Of a stretch of 64,000 bases of DNA, positions 8,118 through 17,187 are shown piece after piece (position 1 is the first letter of the stretch; each line of letters starts with the position of its first letter). This DNA comes from Brasilonema angustatum HA4187-MV1 (GTDB lineage: Bacteria; Cyanobacteriota; Cyanobacteriia; Cyanobacteriales; Nostocaceae). The notes beneath the pieces were generated by a model. It was not told the DNA's origin and made no database searches. It saw only the letters and a program-made list of their open reading frames with translations. The DNA lies in the NCBI GenBank assembly GCA_019359695.1, contig JAHHGV010000020.1, forward strand, positions 1-64,000, written 5' to 3'. The position numbers were made by a program, and so were the translations under genes.

Positions 8118-8306
8118 TGCGTTTCCCCTGCACCCGAGGCAGTTTTCATTTTTGCTCCCGATGGGACGCTTCTGGGGAGTATTGAAACGGGTGTACGAAC
8201 AAGCAATTTAGCCTGGGGAGAAGATGGTCACAGCCTCTTTATTACAGGCAACACAGCCATCTATTGCATTCGCTTGACTGCCACAGGCGAGGGATACAGG
8301 ACTTAA
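8118..8306 (+). pseudogene. Gluconolactonase/SMP-30-like C-terminal fragment
   Basis: The frame before the TAA at 8304 reads PEAVFIFAPDGTLLGSIETG, RTSNLAWGEDGHSLFITGN and AIYCIRLTATGEG. These are the last two blades of an SMP-30/gluconolactonase beta-propeller. There is no start codon or upstream part of the gene, and the six-bladed catalytic domain is otherwise absent. Confidence 0.65.
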
Positions 8307-8392
8307 GCAACTGGCACAAAAGGGGGGGCGTGGTACAACCCTGCCCCACGGTAATTTAAATCAGACCAAACACATATAAACGTCTGGACGTT

Positions 8393-10090
8393 TTAGTTGT
8401 TAATCTTAAACACAGATTCAACTGTTGATTTAATCGAATCCCCTGCGTCCTTTAGCCTTTGTACTATGGGCTGCTTATTCTGCAAAAAGACTCGCGCACA
8501 GTTGCGTCCTGGCATTCCTGAAATTGAACCACCAGGATGAGTGCCTGCACCTGTCAAATACAAACCCGAAATGGGTGTTTGGTAGTTGGCAATCTCTGGC
8601 AAGGGACGGAAAAATACCATCTGATCTAAAGTCATATCAATATGATAGTAATTTCCTTTATACGCGCCTAATCTTTCTCCTAGTTCAGCCGGACTTTCCA
8701 CGCCACGGGCGATAATTGCGTCCTTCACATTTGGTGCGTAGTCTGCTAGCTTATCAATCACCTTGTCTGCGACTTTGTTTTTTAATTCATCCGTCCACCC
8801 TGTACCATTTAAACCAGTACCTTCTGCACCTGCGACTTGATACGGACAGAAAAACTCAATCCATGCGGTATGCTTACCAGGAGGTGCCATTGATGGATCT
8901 AGCACTGTTGGCACAACGACATACATTGAGGGATCAGAATCTGGAATTTCTCCTAAACTACATTTGCTATGAGCCTGTTCTACATGAGCAACAGAATCTG
9001 CAATTAAAACAGAGCCAATCAAGTATTCGTCTTTGTGTTCGTGGTGCTCAAAGCGCAGTGGTTCGTTTAAAGCCAAGTCTATCTTGAGGATAGTTTCGTT
9101 GTTGTTGACAATGCGGCGTTCTAATCTTTCGCGTAAATCTGGATCAGCAGCATTTACATCGCTGGTATCCATTAATTGTAAAAACACACGCTTGGCATCA
9201 ATGTTTGAAATCACTGCGTGCTTAGCACGGTATTCTACGCCATTAGCCACCCGCACACCAACAGCACGATTATCATCAATCAAAATTTTCTTAACGTGCT
9301 GGTCTGTCAGGATAACACCACCTTTACTTGTAACCAAATTTACTAAGGCTTGCGTTAATGCACCAGTACCGCCACGCGGTCTAGTCATCCCTGGATTATG
9401 ACGCATTGCCATCATAATTGCACCAATACCAAGGGTTTTTTGGGAGGGAGGCGCACCAAGTTCTGATGCAAGTCTTGCCAAAGGTGCTTTGAGAAATTCT
9501 GAATCAAACCACTCGTTGACAATATCCTCACCGCTGGTTAGCATATTGCGAATAAAGTCCAGCGTCTTATTGGTAGAACCAATTACCGAAAATAAATCTT
9601 TTAGCTTTGCAATGTCGTAGTTGCCAAGAATATCTAAGACAGATTTCGGTGGTGCATTAAACATGGGAATCATCGCACCAATCGCCTGCTGCCAGTATTT
9701 TGTAAATTCTAGATATTTTTTGGCATCGCGTTCACTGTAACGCGCAATTCCGGCACTCGTTTTTTCTACTGATTTATGAGCTAAGAAATATTTGCCATCC
9801 GGATGCGGACAGAAAACAACTGGATCGCACTCCAGATATTGCAAACCATATTTTTCCAGTTCTAATTCTTGTACAACTGGTCCTAGATGAATAAACTCGT
9901 GGTCAATAGCACACAAATTAAACTTAAATCCAGGAGCTTCTTGTGGTAAATATTCTTCTGTTGTTGCCCCACCACCAGGAATAGGACGTTTTTCCAATAG
10001 TAGCACACTATAGCCAGCCTTGAGTAAATAAGCAGCACAAACTAAACCGTTGTGTCCTGCTCCGATAATGACAACATCATACTCTTGCAT
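8393..10090 (-). CDS. crtO: Beta-carotene ketolase CrtO
   Basis: This 565-residue phytoene-desaturase-family flavoprotein closely resembles the CrtO proteins of Nostoc/Anabaena. Its N-terminus YDVVIIGAGHNGLVCAAYL is the FAD fold, the GGTGAL region lies mid-protein, and the end has GLYLTGAGTHPGGSISGMPG. CrtO adds 4-keto groups to beta-carotene to make echinenone and canthaxanthin, pigments used for photoprotection. The protein is full length. It stands alone on the minus strand upstream of an unrelated MFS gene, with about 200 bases before its start for its own promoter. Confidence 0.9.
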   Translation of the reverse strand: MQEYDVVIIGAGHNGLVCAAYLLKAGYSVLLLEKRPIPGGGATTEEYLPQEAPGFKFNLCAIDHEFIHLGPVVQELELEKYGLQYLECDPVVFCPHPDGKYFLAHKSVEKTSAGIARYSERDAKKYLEFTKYWQQAIGAMIPMFNAPPKSVLDILGNYDIAKLKDLFSVIGSTNKTLDFIRNMLTSGEDIVNEWFDSEFLKAPLARLASELGAPPSQKTLGIGAIMMAMRHNPGMTRPRGGTGALTQALVNLVTSKGGVILTDQHVKKILIDDNRAVGVRVANGVEYRAKHAVISNIDAKRVFLQLMDTSDVNAADPDLRERLERRIVNNNETILKIDLALNEPLRFEHHEHKDEYLIGSVLIADSVAHVEQAHSKCSLGEIPDSDPSMYVVVPTVLDPSMAPPGKHTAWIEFFCPYQVAGAEGTGLNGTGWTDELKNKVADKVIDKLADYAPNVKDAIIARGVESPAELGERLGAYKGNYYHIDMTLDQMVFFRPLPEIANYQTPISGLYLTGAGTHPGGSISGMPGRNCARVFLQNKQPIVQRLKDAGDSIKSTVESVFKINN

Positions 10091-10291
10091 AAATGAAAAT
10101 TCGTGCCTATACGTTCCTTTACGAGGTTACAAATTATGACTTCTAATTCCATCATTCGCCAGTTATAGAAATGAGAGAATACAAACAAATTAGCTAACCA
10201 CTAATTGTAAGAAACAGCAGACAATTAGTAATTAGCGGTTGTATAATGTGCCCTACACTTTTACAATAGGTCGTTATTCATAGAGTTTTTC

Positions 10292-11551
10292 TCAAGACTC
10301 GCTTGAAACTAAAGATTGTGCTTTGTATGAACCTTTGGTTTCTGGTACCAACATCCAGAAAATAACAGTAGCAACAGCGGCGATCGCAGCCAAGCCAAGA
10401 AAAGCAATATTGTAGCCAGCCTTTTGTACAACAAACCCAGCTAGCAGATTACTCAGACCAGCACCTATACCAATAGCAGTATTTAGTGCCCCTTGTGTGA
10501 TATTAAACCGACCTGTACCTTTAGTTAAATCAGCGACCATGAGTACTGAAAGTACACCAAAAATACCGCCAGCAACTCCATCTAAAATCTGTACAGAAAC
10601 CAAGAAATAAGGATTATCTGTTAGAGTGTAAAGTACACCACGAATTGGCAAGACAGCAAAGCCAAGTAAAAAGACTGGTTTTCTGGCAGCATGTGCAAAA
10701 CGACCAGCCAAGCTAGCAGAAGGAATCATCACTAACTGGGCTACGATGATGCAAGCTGACATATAAAGTGTAGCTCCTGTAGCTTTGCCTTCTGCAAGTC
10801 TCTGACCGACGAGTGGTAACATCGCTGCATTGGCAAAGTGAAACAGAATTACTGCAAGACAAAATAAAAGTATGCGGCGATCGCTGAATAATTGCATAAA
10901 CCCAGAGACTTGATGCCCCTCTTTTTCTGCACTATCCTCATCCTCTTCTTTTGCACCACGCGCTAATTTGTGGTCAATTTCCTTTTCGCGAATCCTCGAG
11001 ACGGCAACTGCGCTAGCCGCCGCCATCGCTGCTACCAGAAAAAAGATACCTTGGCGAGTAATAAAAAAACCTATTAAACCAGCCAAAGTCGCTGCAAGTA
11101 CATTGCCTGCATGATTAAACGCCTCATTGCGACCAACTCGACGATCGAAATTATCATGTCCTACCAGTCCCAAGCTAATAGCAGCGATCGCAGCTGGAAA
11201 CACCGCTGCTGCCAAACCAATTAAAATTTGACCACCAATGACTATCGGAAAAATCGGGAAAAGGGCTATTACGATGCAACCAATAGATACAAGGGTTGCA
11301 GCCACTATAATCAATTCTCGTTTTTGACGCAGTCGGTCTACCAACCCACCTATTGGTGTTTGGGCAATAACTGTTGCAACAGTTGAAGCGGACATTGCAA
11401 TCCCAATATCTACTGGATTCCAATGTTCTGAAGCTTTTAAAAAAATAGCTAGATATGGTCCTACACCATCACGCACATCAGCTAGAAAAAGGTTTAAAAA
11501 ATCGAGTGCTCTTAAACTTTTTTGGCTTGGTTTTCTACTTTTTTCTTGCAT
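10292..11551 (-). CDS. MFS transporter
   Basis: About 419 residues, using the ATG at 11551, which has GGAG eight bases upstream; the longer frame from 11578 has no ribosome-binding site. Twelve hydrophobic segments are visible, split by a charged acidic cytoplasmic loop (AKEEDEDSAEKE) after the sixth. A conserved loop-2 type motif is seen as GGLVDRLRQKR. The family exports or imports small molecules by proton exchange; the substrate cannot be read from the sequence. A DUF2993 gene follows upstream on the same strand after about 170 bases. Confidence 0.85.
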   Translation of the reverse strand: MQEKSRKPSQKSLRALDFLNLFLADVRDGVGPYLAIFLKASEHWNPVDIGIAMSASTVATVIAQTPIGGLVDRLRQKRELIIVAATLVSIGCIVIALFPIFPIVIGGQILIGLAAAVFPAAIAAISLGLVGHDNFDRRVGRNEAFNHAGNVLAATLAGLIGFFITRQGIFFLVAAMAAASAVAVSRIREKEIDHKLARGAKEEDEDSAEKEGHQVSGFMQLFSDRRILLFCLAVILFHFANAAMLPLVGQRLAEGKATGATLYMSACIIVAQLVMIPSASLAGRFAHAARKPVFLLGFAVLPIRGVLYTLTDNPYFLVSVQILDGVAGGIFGVLSVLMVADLTKGTGRFNITQGALNTAIGIGAGLSNLLAGFVVQKAGYNIAFLGLAAIAAVATVIFWMLVPETKGSYKAQSLVSSES

Positions 11552-11722
11552 GAAAATAACTCCGATTACCAAAATCATTTAATCATTGAAAATTAGACCA
11601 GTCTATATCTCTAAAAGTATAGTTTTAGGTTTATTTTTCCTGTATAGCAGTTAAGCTGATACAATCTTTTACTGTTCAAATTTAGTTAAAATACCTCCTT
11701 TTATTACTAAAATTCATAACAA

Positions 11723-12460
11723 TCAGAAGGAAGGAAATTGTTTAAGACGAGCATCTACCAAAAGGAGCATCATCTCTTTTTGTATTTCCATCTTTCTGAT
11801 TTGCAACACGATATCTTCATATTTAAAATATGGTAAGTTTACCAATTCTTTTATTTTTTGCATTAAGGCAACAACCACTTCAAGTGAAACTCCTTCTCCT
11901 TGAGTACAGTTAAAATATTCTAGAATGATAGGTTTATCGTCAGTACGTGGAGAATATTGTGCTGTAAAACTTAATGGACGAGTATTTCCATCCTCTGTTA
12001 ATTTCACTTTTAACGCCACTGTCATTTTGTTATCCTCTAGTAGCTTCATTTGTATCTCCTCTGGATATAAAGAGACAGTTTTACCATCGGCATTAAACTC
12101 AAAGCTTGGCATTTTGCTACGGATAAACTCGGAAGTCATAGCACGGTTAATATCTTTTTCTGTCATGACAACACGAATAGTGATATTAACTGGTTCATTC
12201 AGTTCAACTTGACCAAAGAGAACACTGAATGGATTAACTGCGACATTATCTATTTGCAGCTTGATTTCCTGTATGCGAATATCTTGTTTGACCAATCCCT
12301 GACCTTCAACTGAAACTCCATCTACTAGCCCCTGCAATAACTTCAGAAAATTAGTTTGTATATCTACGTCTATTTTGTCTGCTGTATCTAGCTGTTTAGA
12401 AAGTTGCTTCTCAGCTTCGCGGGAAAGCATTTGTTCTTCTATACGTTGATATTCTGACAT
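11723..12460 (-). CDS. DUF2993 (LmeA-like) lipid-binding domain protein
   Basis: About 245 residues from the ATG at 12460 (the open frame can be extended to a TTG at 12511). The sequence REAEKQLSKQLDTADKIDVDIQTNFLKLLQG followed by VSVEGQGLV is the usual N-terminal part of cyanobacterial DUF2993 proteins. Relatives include the mycobacterial phospholipid-binding LmeA. There is no signal peptide or membrane segment in the frame chosen, so it may be cytoplasmic or membrane-peripheral. The exact role is unknown. Confidence 0.8.
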   Translation of the reverse strand: MSEYQRIEEQMLSREAEKQLSKQLDTADKIDVDIQTNFLKLLQGLVDGVSVEGQGLVKQDIRIQEIKLQIDNVAVNPFSVLFGQVELNEPVNITIRVVMTEKDINRAMTSEFIRSKMPSFEFNADGKTVSLYPEEIQMKLLEDNKMTVALKVKLTEDGNTRPLSFTAQYSPRTDDKPIILEYFNCTQGEGVSLEVVVALMQKIKELVNLPYFKYEDIVLQIRKMEIQKEMMLLLVDARLKQFPSF

Positions 12461-13186
12461 GAGTGAATGATTTCCTAGTATGGTGTCACTGCTTAATTTT
12501 GACGCCAACAACTGAGGAGTGTATCTACATCAGGATATAGAAGATATAAAAAAGCTGAATTTGTTGACTTTCGCCTAGAAAATGTGTTTATTATCTGACA
12601 TCAAATTGAGAAATCATCTTTGCTGTCTCAAGACCTTTTCACAAAAAATGAGGTCATGTAGGACTCATATTTAATTTGTGACTAAGCTAGGTACACTTTC
12701 TGTAAAACTTAAGCGTTATGCGTTCCCTACTTCCACGAGTAAATTCACACTCATCAAACCGGATTCCTATACTTATTTTGCTTTAGTTTATAGCAAAATA
12801 AATTATAATAGGATAAATTCGATTTTCAATCACCTTACTGGTGGTACTTCATTATTAAAGTAGTCTTCTAAATGAGAAATAGGCTTTAAACCGACAGCAT
12901 CTTCAGAGAGTTCTGTTACTAATTATTCATCAAAAGAAACATACATGATTTCCTCATGTACTGTAATATTAGGTGACAAAGAGAACTATAGCAATCCGTG
13001 CAGGAGTTGTAAAATTATTCGTTGAGGTGGGGAACAGAGAACAGGGAAGAAGAATATGCAAATGTACTTTGTTTTTTCACAAATGAAATAGGACTGCTAT
13101 AGTCTATAGTCATGCGTTGAGGGGTCATGAACTTATTCGTTGAGGCGACGCAATTTGCTCTTGTCTTTAAGATTGATTTCCTTTGT
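12461..13186. other. Intergenic region with one MITE
   Basis: No supported gene in about 725 bases. It holds the short inverted-repeat element 12985-13103 and otherwise AT-rich sequence. The small open frames here show no family resemblance. Confidence 0.5.
12985..13103. mobile_element. MITE-like element with ACTATAGCAATCC ends
   Basis: The left end ACTATAGCAATCC and the right end GGACTGCTATAGT are inverted copies with one mismatch, enclosing about 93 bases with no coding capacity. A single similar end (TATAGCAATCCTAT) occurs near 45654, suggesting a family of short non-autonomous elements. Confidence 0.65.
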
Positions 13187-14155
13187 TTAAGGAGCGATTG
13201 CCACATTGCGTTCATTCACCTTTAACGTAGTAGCTTTAATCACCTCACCGTATTTATTGCGAGTACCAAAGCCTTGTACCTGAACTTTGTCACCTACTTG
13301 AGCCGTATTAACAAGTTGATTACCAGCATGAGGTGGAAACTTCACTTGTACTCCCGAAGAAAGAATCACGCCATTAATTTCTCCTCGCTGTCCTACCAAC
13401 CATTGTTGGGCTGTTCCTTCGGCTGATAAATTGCTGTAATCATTGGGGGTAGGTGGAGGTGGGGGTGGTGCATCGGGAGTTGGTTTGTTTGCGATTGTCT
13501 GCTGGGTTTGACGATTGGTGATTTCGTTTGCTTTAATTTCTTGTCCAAAGGGCGTGGATACACCCGTTTTTCCTGTTACGCTGATATCAGTTCCTAAACT
13601 GATTTGTGCAACTAAATTTCTGTTCAGATGTGGTGGAATTTTCACTTGCACTTTATTGTTGAGCAATAACCCATCTACTCTACCTTCAGGGTTGAGCAGG
13701 TATTGCTGAATTTTACCTGTCAATGTAGTAGCATCATTGTCTGGAGGAACTGGTAGTGAATCTGGAGGAGCTGGTAGTGAAGTACTTGCACGACTCTGGT
13801 CGAAATTGCTAGGATTTGGTCGTACCGAACTGATTTCGGACGAACTTGCACTCCAAGCTGGATTTCTGGTCATGGCACTGTAAGCCCATATACTACTGAG
13901 GGCGATCACCACCCCCACAGCTCCACTGCCGAGCATCAGCCGCAGGTTACGCCGCTGTGTTTGATCTTGCATCTGTTTTGCTTGCATCAGTTTTAACGCT
14001 TCCTGAAGAGCCTCTGGTGAAATATTTGCTTCTGCTGCTGCCTGCATCAATTCTGCCGTTGAGTAATCTTGATGTCGCTGCGCGTGTAACTTAGCAGCAA
14101 GGCCAAACACATCAGCAGCCGTTTGACTAGATATACGATCATTAAGGTGATTCAT
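13187..14155 (-). CDS. Membrane-anchored protein with two OB-like repeats; predicted sigma-54 target
   Basis: About 322 residues from the ATG at 14155 (a GTG at 14194 would add 13). An N-terminal cytoplasmic part is rich in Ala/Gln and predicted helical (SPEALQEALKLMQAKQMQDQ). One transmembrane segment follows (MLGSGAVGVVIALSSIWAY), then a Pro/Ser-rich linker and two related beta-rich repeats, VDGLLLNNKVQVKIPPHLN and INGVILSSGVQVKFPPHAG, separated by a polyproline stretch. The repeats resemble small OB-fold nucleic-acid- or ligand-binding domains. It is transcribed divergently from the sigma-54 operon and has a consensus -24/-12 promoter. Function is unknown; an envelope role is inferred. Confidence 0.8.
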   Translation of the reverse strand: MNHLNDRISSQTAADVFGLAAKLHAQRHQDYSTAELMQAAAEANISPEALQEALKLMQAKQMQDQTQRRNLRLMLGSGAVGVVIALSSIWAYSAMTRNPAWSASSSEISSVRPNPSNFDQSRASTSLPAPPDSLPVPPDNDATTLTGKIQQYLLNPEGRVDGLLLNNKVQVKIPPHLNRNLVAQISLGTDISVTGKTGVSTPFGQEIKANEITNRQTQQTIANKPTPDAPPPPPPTPNDYSNLSAEGTAQQWLVGQRGEINGVILSSGVQVKFPPHAGNQLVNTAQVGDKVQVQGFGTRNKYGEVIKATTLKVNERNVAIAP

Positions 14156-14220
14156 GATGGGGTCTTTGTGAATGGATGAGAAGTGATTCGTCACACAACG
14201 CCTGATTCATAATTATGTTG

Positions 14221-14237
14221 TGCAAAAATCGTGCCAA
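14221..14237 (-). promoter_or_regulatory. Sigma-54 (-24/-12) promoter
   Basis: On the minus strand the bases read TTGGCACGATTTTTGCA, matching the sigma-54 consensus YTGGCACG-N4-TTGCW at every conserved position, with GG and GC correctly 12 bases apart. The predicted transcription start is near 14210, some 55 bases before the ATG at 14155. It lies beside an rpoN-containing operon. Confidence 0.85.
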
Positions 14238-14313
14238 AGATACAGGTTAGATACATTTGAGTAAGGCAAGATAAGAATTGAAACAGATCACTGTTCAATG
14301 AACCCAATTTTTG

Positions 14314-15777
14314 ATGAAACTTCGACGCTGGACACTGCGGCAGCAGCTCACCATCCTGACTATCCTATTTCTAGGTTTGAGCGCGGTAGCATTATTGCTG
14401 TTAGTGCAACTGTTTGAAAGTTTTGAAGGCGCGGTGGTGGCTCATAATCAGCAAGAACTTGCTAAAGCCAACACGCGTTTAATCAAGCTGTTCTGGGAAT
14501 CGAATCTTTTTAAGGGGGGAGTCTCGAAAGGGAACATCAATAGACCTTTAACAGAGCTTTCCACTGAAGTATTGGCGAACTTTGGGCGAGTTGAAGGTGG
14601 CTTTTACCTGTTACAGGGAGATCAGCTTCTGGGCTATGCTTATCCCACACACGGTGGACCTGTGCCCAAAAGCGATATTCCACCAGCTGAACGAGATACA
14701 ATTCTCCAACTGGCACGACGGGCAACGAGTCAAGGATTGCCTCAAGAATTCGTCCTGCGTCCTAAGCTGGACGTTGTGGTGGTGCGCGCAGATCCTCTGC
14801 CACTTTGGGGAGCGGTATGGACAATGAAGCGGATACCTCGCACAGAGGACAGCCAGCAAAAAATTCTTAGCGTACCAGTTGTCTTGGGAATGTTGGTGGT
14901 TGGTTTTTGGACTTTTGCCATTGCGCTCCAGCTACAGTGGGGTGTGCAACGGCTCCAGCAGAGCATTAAGGCAATGGAAGCAAATCAGGCAAATCAAATT
15001 CCACCCCTACCTGCCGAGATGGGAATGTTGGGAGACGCCATCAATACAATGCAGTCCCGTCGTCAAGAGTTAGAGCAGCGTCTGCATCGCGTGGAACGAC
15101 TGGCTTCACTAGGACAGTTAGTAGCGGGTGTTGCTCACGAAATCCGCAATCCCCTGGCTAGTATGCGTTTGAATTTGCAGTACACTGATCGGCAACTGCG
15201 AAAGCAAGGCTTAACTACATTGCCTATTGATAGTCTCTTAGAACAAGTAAACCGTCTGGAGCATCTTGTACAAAGACTTTTATATTTTGACAAAAATCAG
15301 CAGCAGGAGGCTTTAGCTCTGACATCGCTAGAGAACATTGTCTTGGAATCTGTCTCGCTGTTGCGTCTCAAAGCTGAAGAACAGGGGGTAGACCTAGTTT
15401 ACCAAGCTCCCGCCCACCCAATGCCAGAAATTTCTCTGCGTCGTCGCGAACTGGGACAAGTGATGGTCAATTTAATTCTCAACGCCATTCAAGCCAGTCC
15501 TGAAGGAGAACAGGTGACGGTAGGAGTGGAAGAGGAGTTAGGCGCTCAAAGTCAGCAAAAAGAGCGTTACTTTGTGGCTTGGGTAAAAGATAAAGGACCT
15601 GGTTTACCGCCAGAAGAGCAAGAACGCATTTTTGACCCGTTCTACTCCACCAAACCAGAAGGAACAGGACTGGGACTCTCAATCAGTCATGAGATTGTAA
15701 CTCGACATGGAGGATATATCCAGGTGGAATCATCTCTAGGAAAGACACGATTTAGTGTTTTCTTACCTTACGACTAA
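14314..15777 (+). CDS. NtrB/AtoS-type sensor histidine kinase of the sigma-54 module
   Basis: About 487 residues from the ATG at 14314. A first membrane segment (residues about 10-32) and a second around 190 (VPVVLGMLVVGFWTFAIAL) enclose an extracytoplasmic sensor domain of about 150 residues. The kinase core has the H-box VAGVAHEIRNPLASMR, the N-box LILNAIQAS and the G-boxes DKGPGLPPEEQERIFDPFYS and GTGLGLSIS. The type and the position directly before an NtrC-like gene indicate the cognate partner. About 216 bases filled with palindromic repeats separate it from the regulator gene. Confidence 0.9.
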   Translation: MKLRRWTLRQQLTILTILFLGLSAVALLLLVQLFESFEGAVVAHNQQELAKANTRLIKLFWESNLFKGGVSKGNINRPLTELSTEVLANFGRVEGGFYLLQGDQLLGYAYPTHGGPVPKSDIPPAERDTILQLARRATSQGLPQEFVLRPKLDVVVVRADPLPLWGAVWTMKRIPRTEDSQQKILSVPVVLGMLVVGFWTFAIALQLQWGVQRLQQSIKAMEANQANQIPPLPAEMGMLGDAINTMQSRRQELEQRLHRVERLASLGQLVAGVAHEIRNPLASMRLNLQYTDRQLRKQGLTTLPIDSLLEQVNRLEHLVQRLLYFDKNQQQEALALTSLENIVLESVSLLRLKAEEQGVDLVYQAPAHPMPEISLRRRELGQVMVNLILNAIQASPEGEQVTVGVEEELGAQSQQKERYFVAWVKDKGPGLPPEEQERIFDPFYSTKPEGTGLGLSISHEIVTRHGGYIQVESSLGKTRFSVFLPYD

Positions 15778-15815
15778 CGCAAAAACTCTCTCAAACTTTT
15801 ATTTCTTTGTGTCCT

Positions 15816-15930
15816 ACCCTGCGGGAAGCCACTAGCCCCTAAGGGGCAAAGCAACCTTCGGTTCGCTAGCCCCGGAGGGGGCGCTGCGCAAACGCTAACG
15901 CCGGGGGGATACTCCCCCCGGCAGACTTTG
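15816..15930. repeat. Cluster of palindromic repeats between kinase and regulator
   Basis: Consecutive stems can be read in this stretch, including TAGCCCCTAAGGGGC, CAACCTTCGGTTCG, AGCCCCGGAGGGGGC and CCGGGGGGATACTCCCCCCGG, interspersed with GCGCAAACG. The same vocabulary occurs in the insertion at 18993-19045 and near 34810-34850. They would form strong RNA hairpins inside the operon transcript. Confidence 0.8.
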
Positions 15931-15993
15931 GAGCTGCGCAAACGTGTCTATGCGGTTCATTTTCTCTTCCAAATTTCTCATGCAAAATTAAAA

Positions 15994-17175
15994 ATGGCTA
16001 AAATCCTAATTATTGATGATGAAAGAGCACTGCGGCAGGCGATCGCCCAAATTCTTCAAGATGAAGGATATGAGGTGCTGCAAGCGGCAGATGGAGAGCA
16101 GGGTTTGAAGATCCTGTTGGACAACACAACTCATCCTGATCTCGTCTTTCTGGATTTGAAGATGCCCAAAACCCAAGGAATCGCAGTCCTAAAAACTCTC
16201 GAACAAAGACTGTTTGAGTTACCTGTGATTGTCATGACTGCTTATGGTACCAGTCGCACAGCAATTGAAGCCATGCAGTTGGGTGCTTACGATTACCTGA
16301 CCAAACCTTTTGATTTAGAAGACTTAGTTAATATCACCCAAAAGGCACTTGCGCATCACCAAGAACCTGTGTATCAAATGGGGGAGTCGGACTTGCAGAG
16401 TTTGGAGCAGTCAGACGAGTTATTGGGGCGATCGCTCGCTATGCAAGAAGTCTTCAAACTCATCGGGCGGGTTGCTCCAGGAAACACCACTGTTCTAATC
16501 ACAGGAGAGTCGGGCACTGGTAAAGAATTAGTTGCTTCCACACTCCATACTACCAGTCCTCGTCGTAAAGGACCGTTGGTGAAGGTTAACTGTGCCGCCC
16601 TCCCAGAACATTTGCTAGAAGCTGAATTATTCGGACACGAAAAAGGTGCTTTCACCGGAGCGAATCACCTGCGAATTGGTCGATTTGAACAAGCAAACGC
16701 TGGTACAATTTTTCTCGATGAAGTTGGGGAACTCAGCCCTGTTATTCAGGGTAAGCTGTTGCGTGTCTTACAAGACCACTCATTTGAACGGCTGGGAAGT
16801 AACCAAACTCGTACCGTAGATGTACGGATTCTCGCTGCTACGAATCGGAATTTAGAGCAAATGGTTAAGCATAACCAGTTTCGGGAAGATCTATATTACC
16901 GCTTCAACGTAGTCCGGATTGATATGCCACCATTGCGCGATCGCCCGGAAGATCTTCAACAGCTAACCCAGTACTTTTTGAGTACGATCGCTTTGCGCCG
17001 AGGACTCAAGCGCTTGGCACTCACAATGGCAGCAATGGAAAAACTCACAAGCTACCATTTTCCTGGAAATGTGCGCGAGTTGCAAAACACACTCGAACGT
17101 GCTGCCGTGCTTTCTGGTGGACGTGCTATTTTACCAGAGCATCTGATATTGAGTCAACAATCACAACCAGAGTAG
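15994..17175 (+). CDS. NtrC-family sigma-54 activator lacking a DNA-binding domain
   Basis: About 393 residues from the ATG at 15994, where the receiver domain begins (KILIIDDERALRQAI). The receiver's phosphoacceptor Asp lies in LVFLDLKMP and its Lys in YLTKPF. The AAA+ domain has Walker A GESGTGKE, the sigma-54-contacting loop GAFTGA, Walker B GTIFLDEVGEL and the arginine-finger region. The protein stops soon after FPGNVRELQNTLERAAVLSGG, where NtrC proteins (about 470 residues) continue into a Fis-type HTH. It therefore belongs with HTH-less activators such as FlgR of Helicobacter and the chlamydial CtcC, which act from solution where only one activator exists. The rpoN gene starts 12 bases downstream. 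Confidence 0.92.
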   Translation: MAKILIIDDERALRQAIAQILQDEGYEVLQAADGEQGLKILLDNTTHPDLVFLDLKMPKTQGIAVLKTLEQRLFELPVIVMTAYGTSRTAIEAMQLGAYDYLTKPFDLEDLVNITQKALAHHQEPVYQMGESDLQSLEQSDELLGRSLAMQEVFKLIGRVAPGNTTVLITGESGTGKELVASTLHTTSPRRKGPLVKVNCAALPEHLLEAELFGHEKGAFTGANHLRIGRFEQANAGTIFLDEVGELSPVIQGKLLRVLQDHSFERLGSNQTRTVDVRILAATNRNLEQMVKHNQFREDLYYRFNVVRIDMPPLRDRPEDLQQLTQYFLSTIALRRGLKRLALTMAAMEKLTSYHFPGNVRELQNTLERAAVLSGGRAILPEHLILSQQSQPE

Positions 17176-17187
17176 GAGCAGAAAATC

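Noticed and set aside
14278-14298. Near-palindrome TTGAAACAG/CTGTTCAA upstream of the sigma-54 promoter as an enhancer site
   Set aside because: The activator encoded next to it has no HTH, so an enhancer site is not expected; only one such sequence was found.
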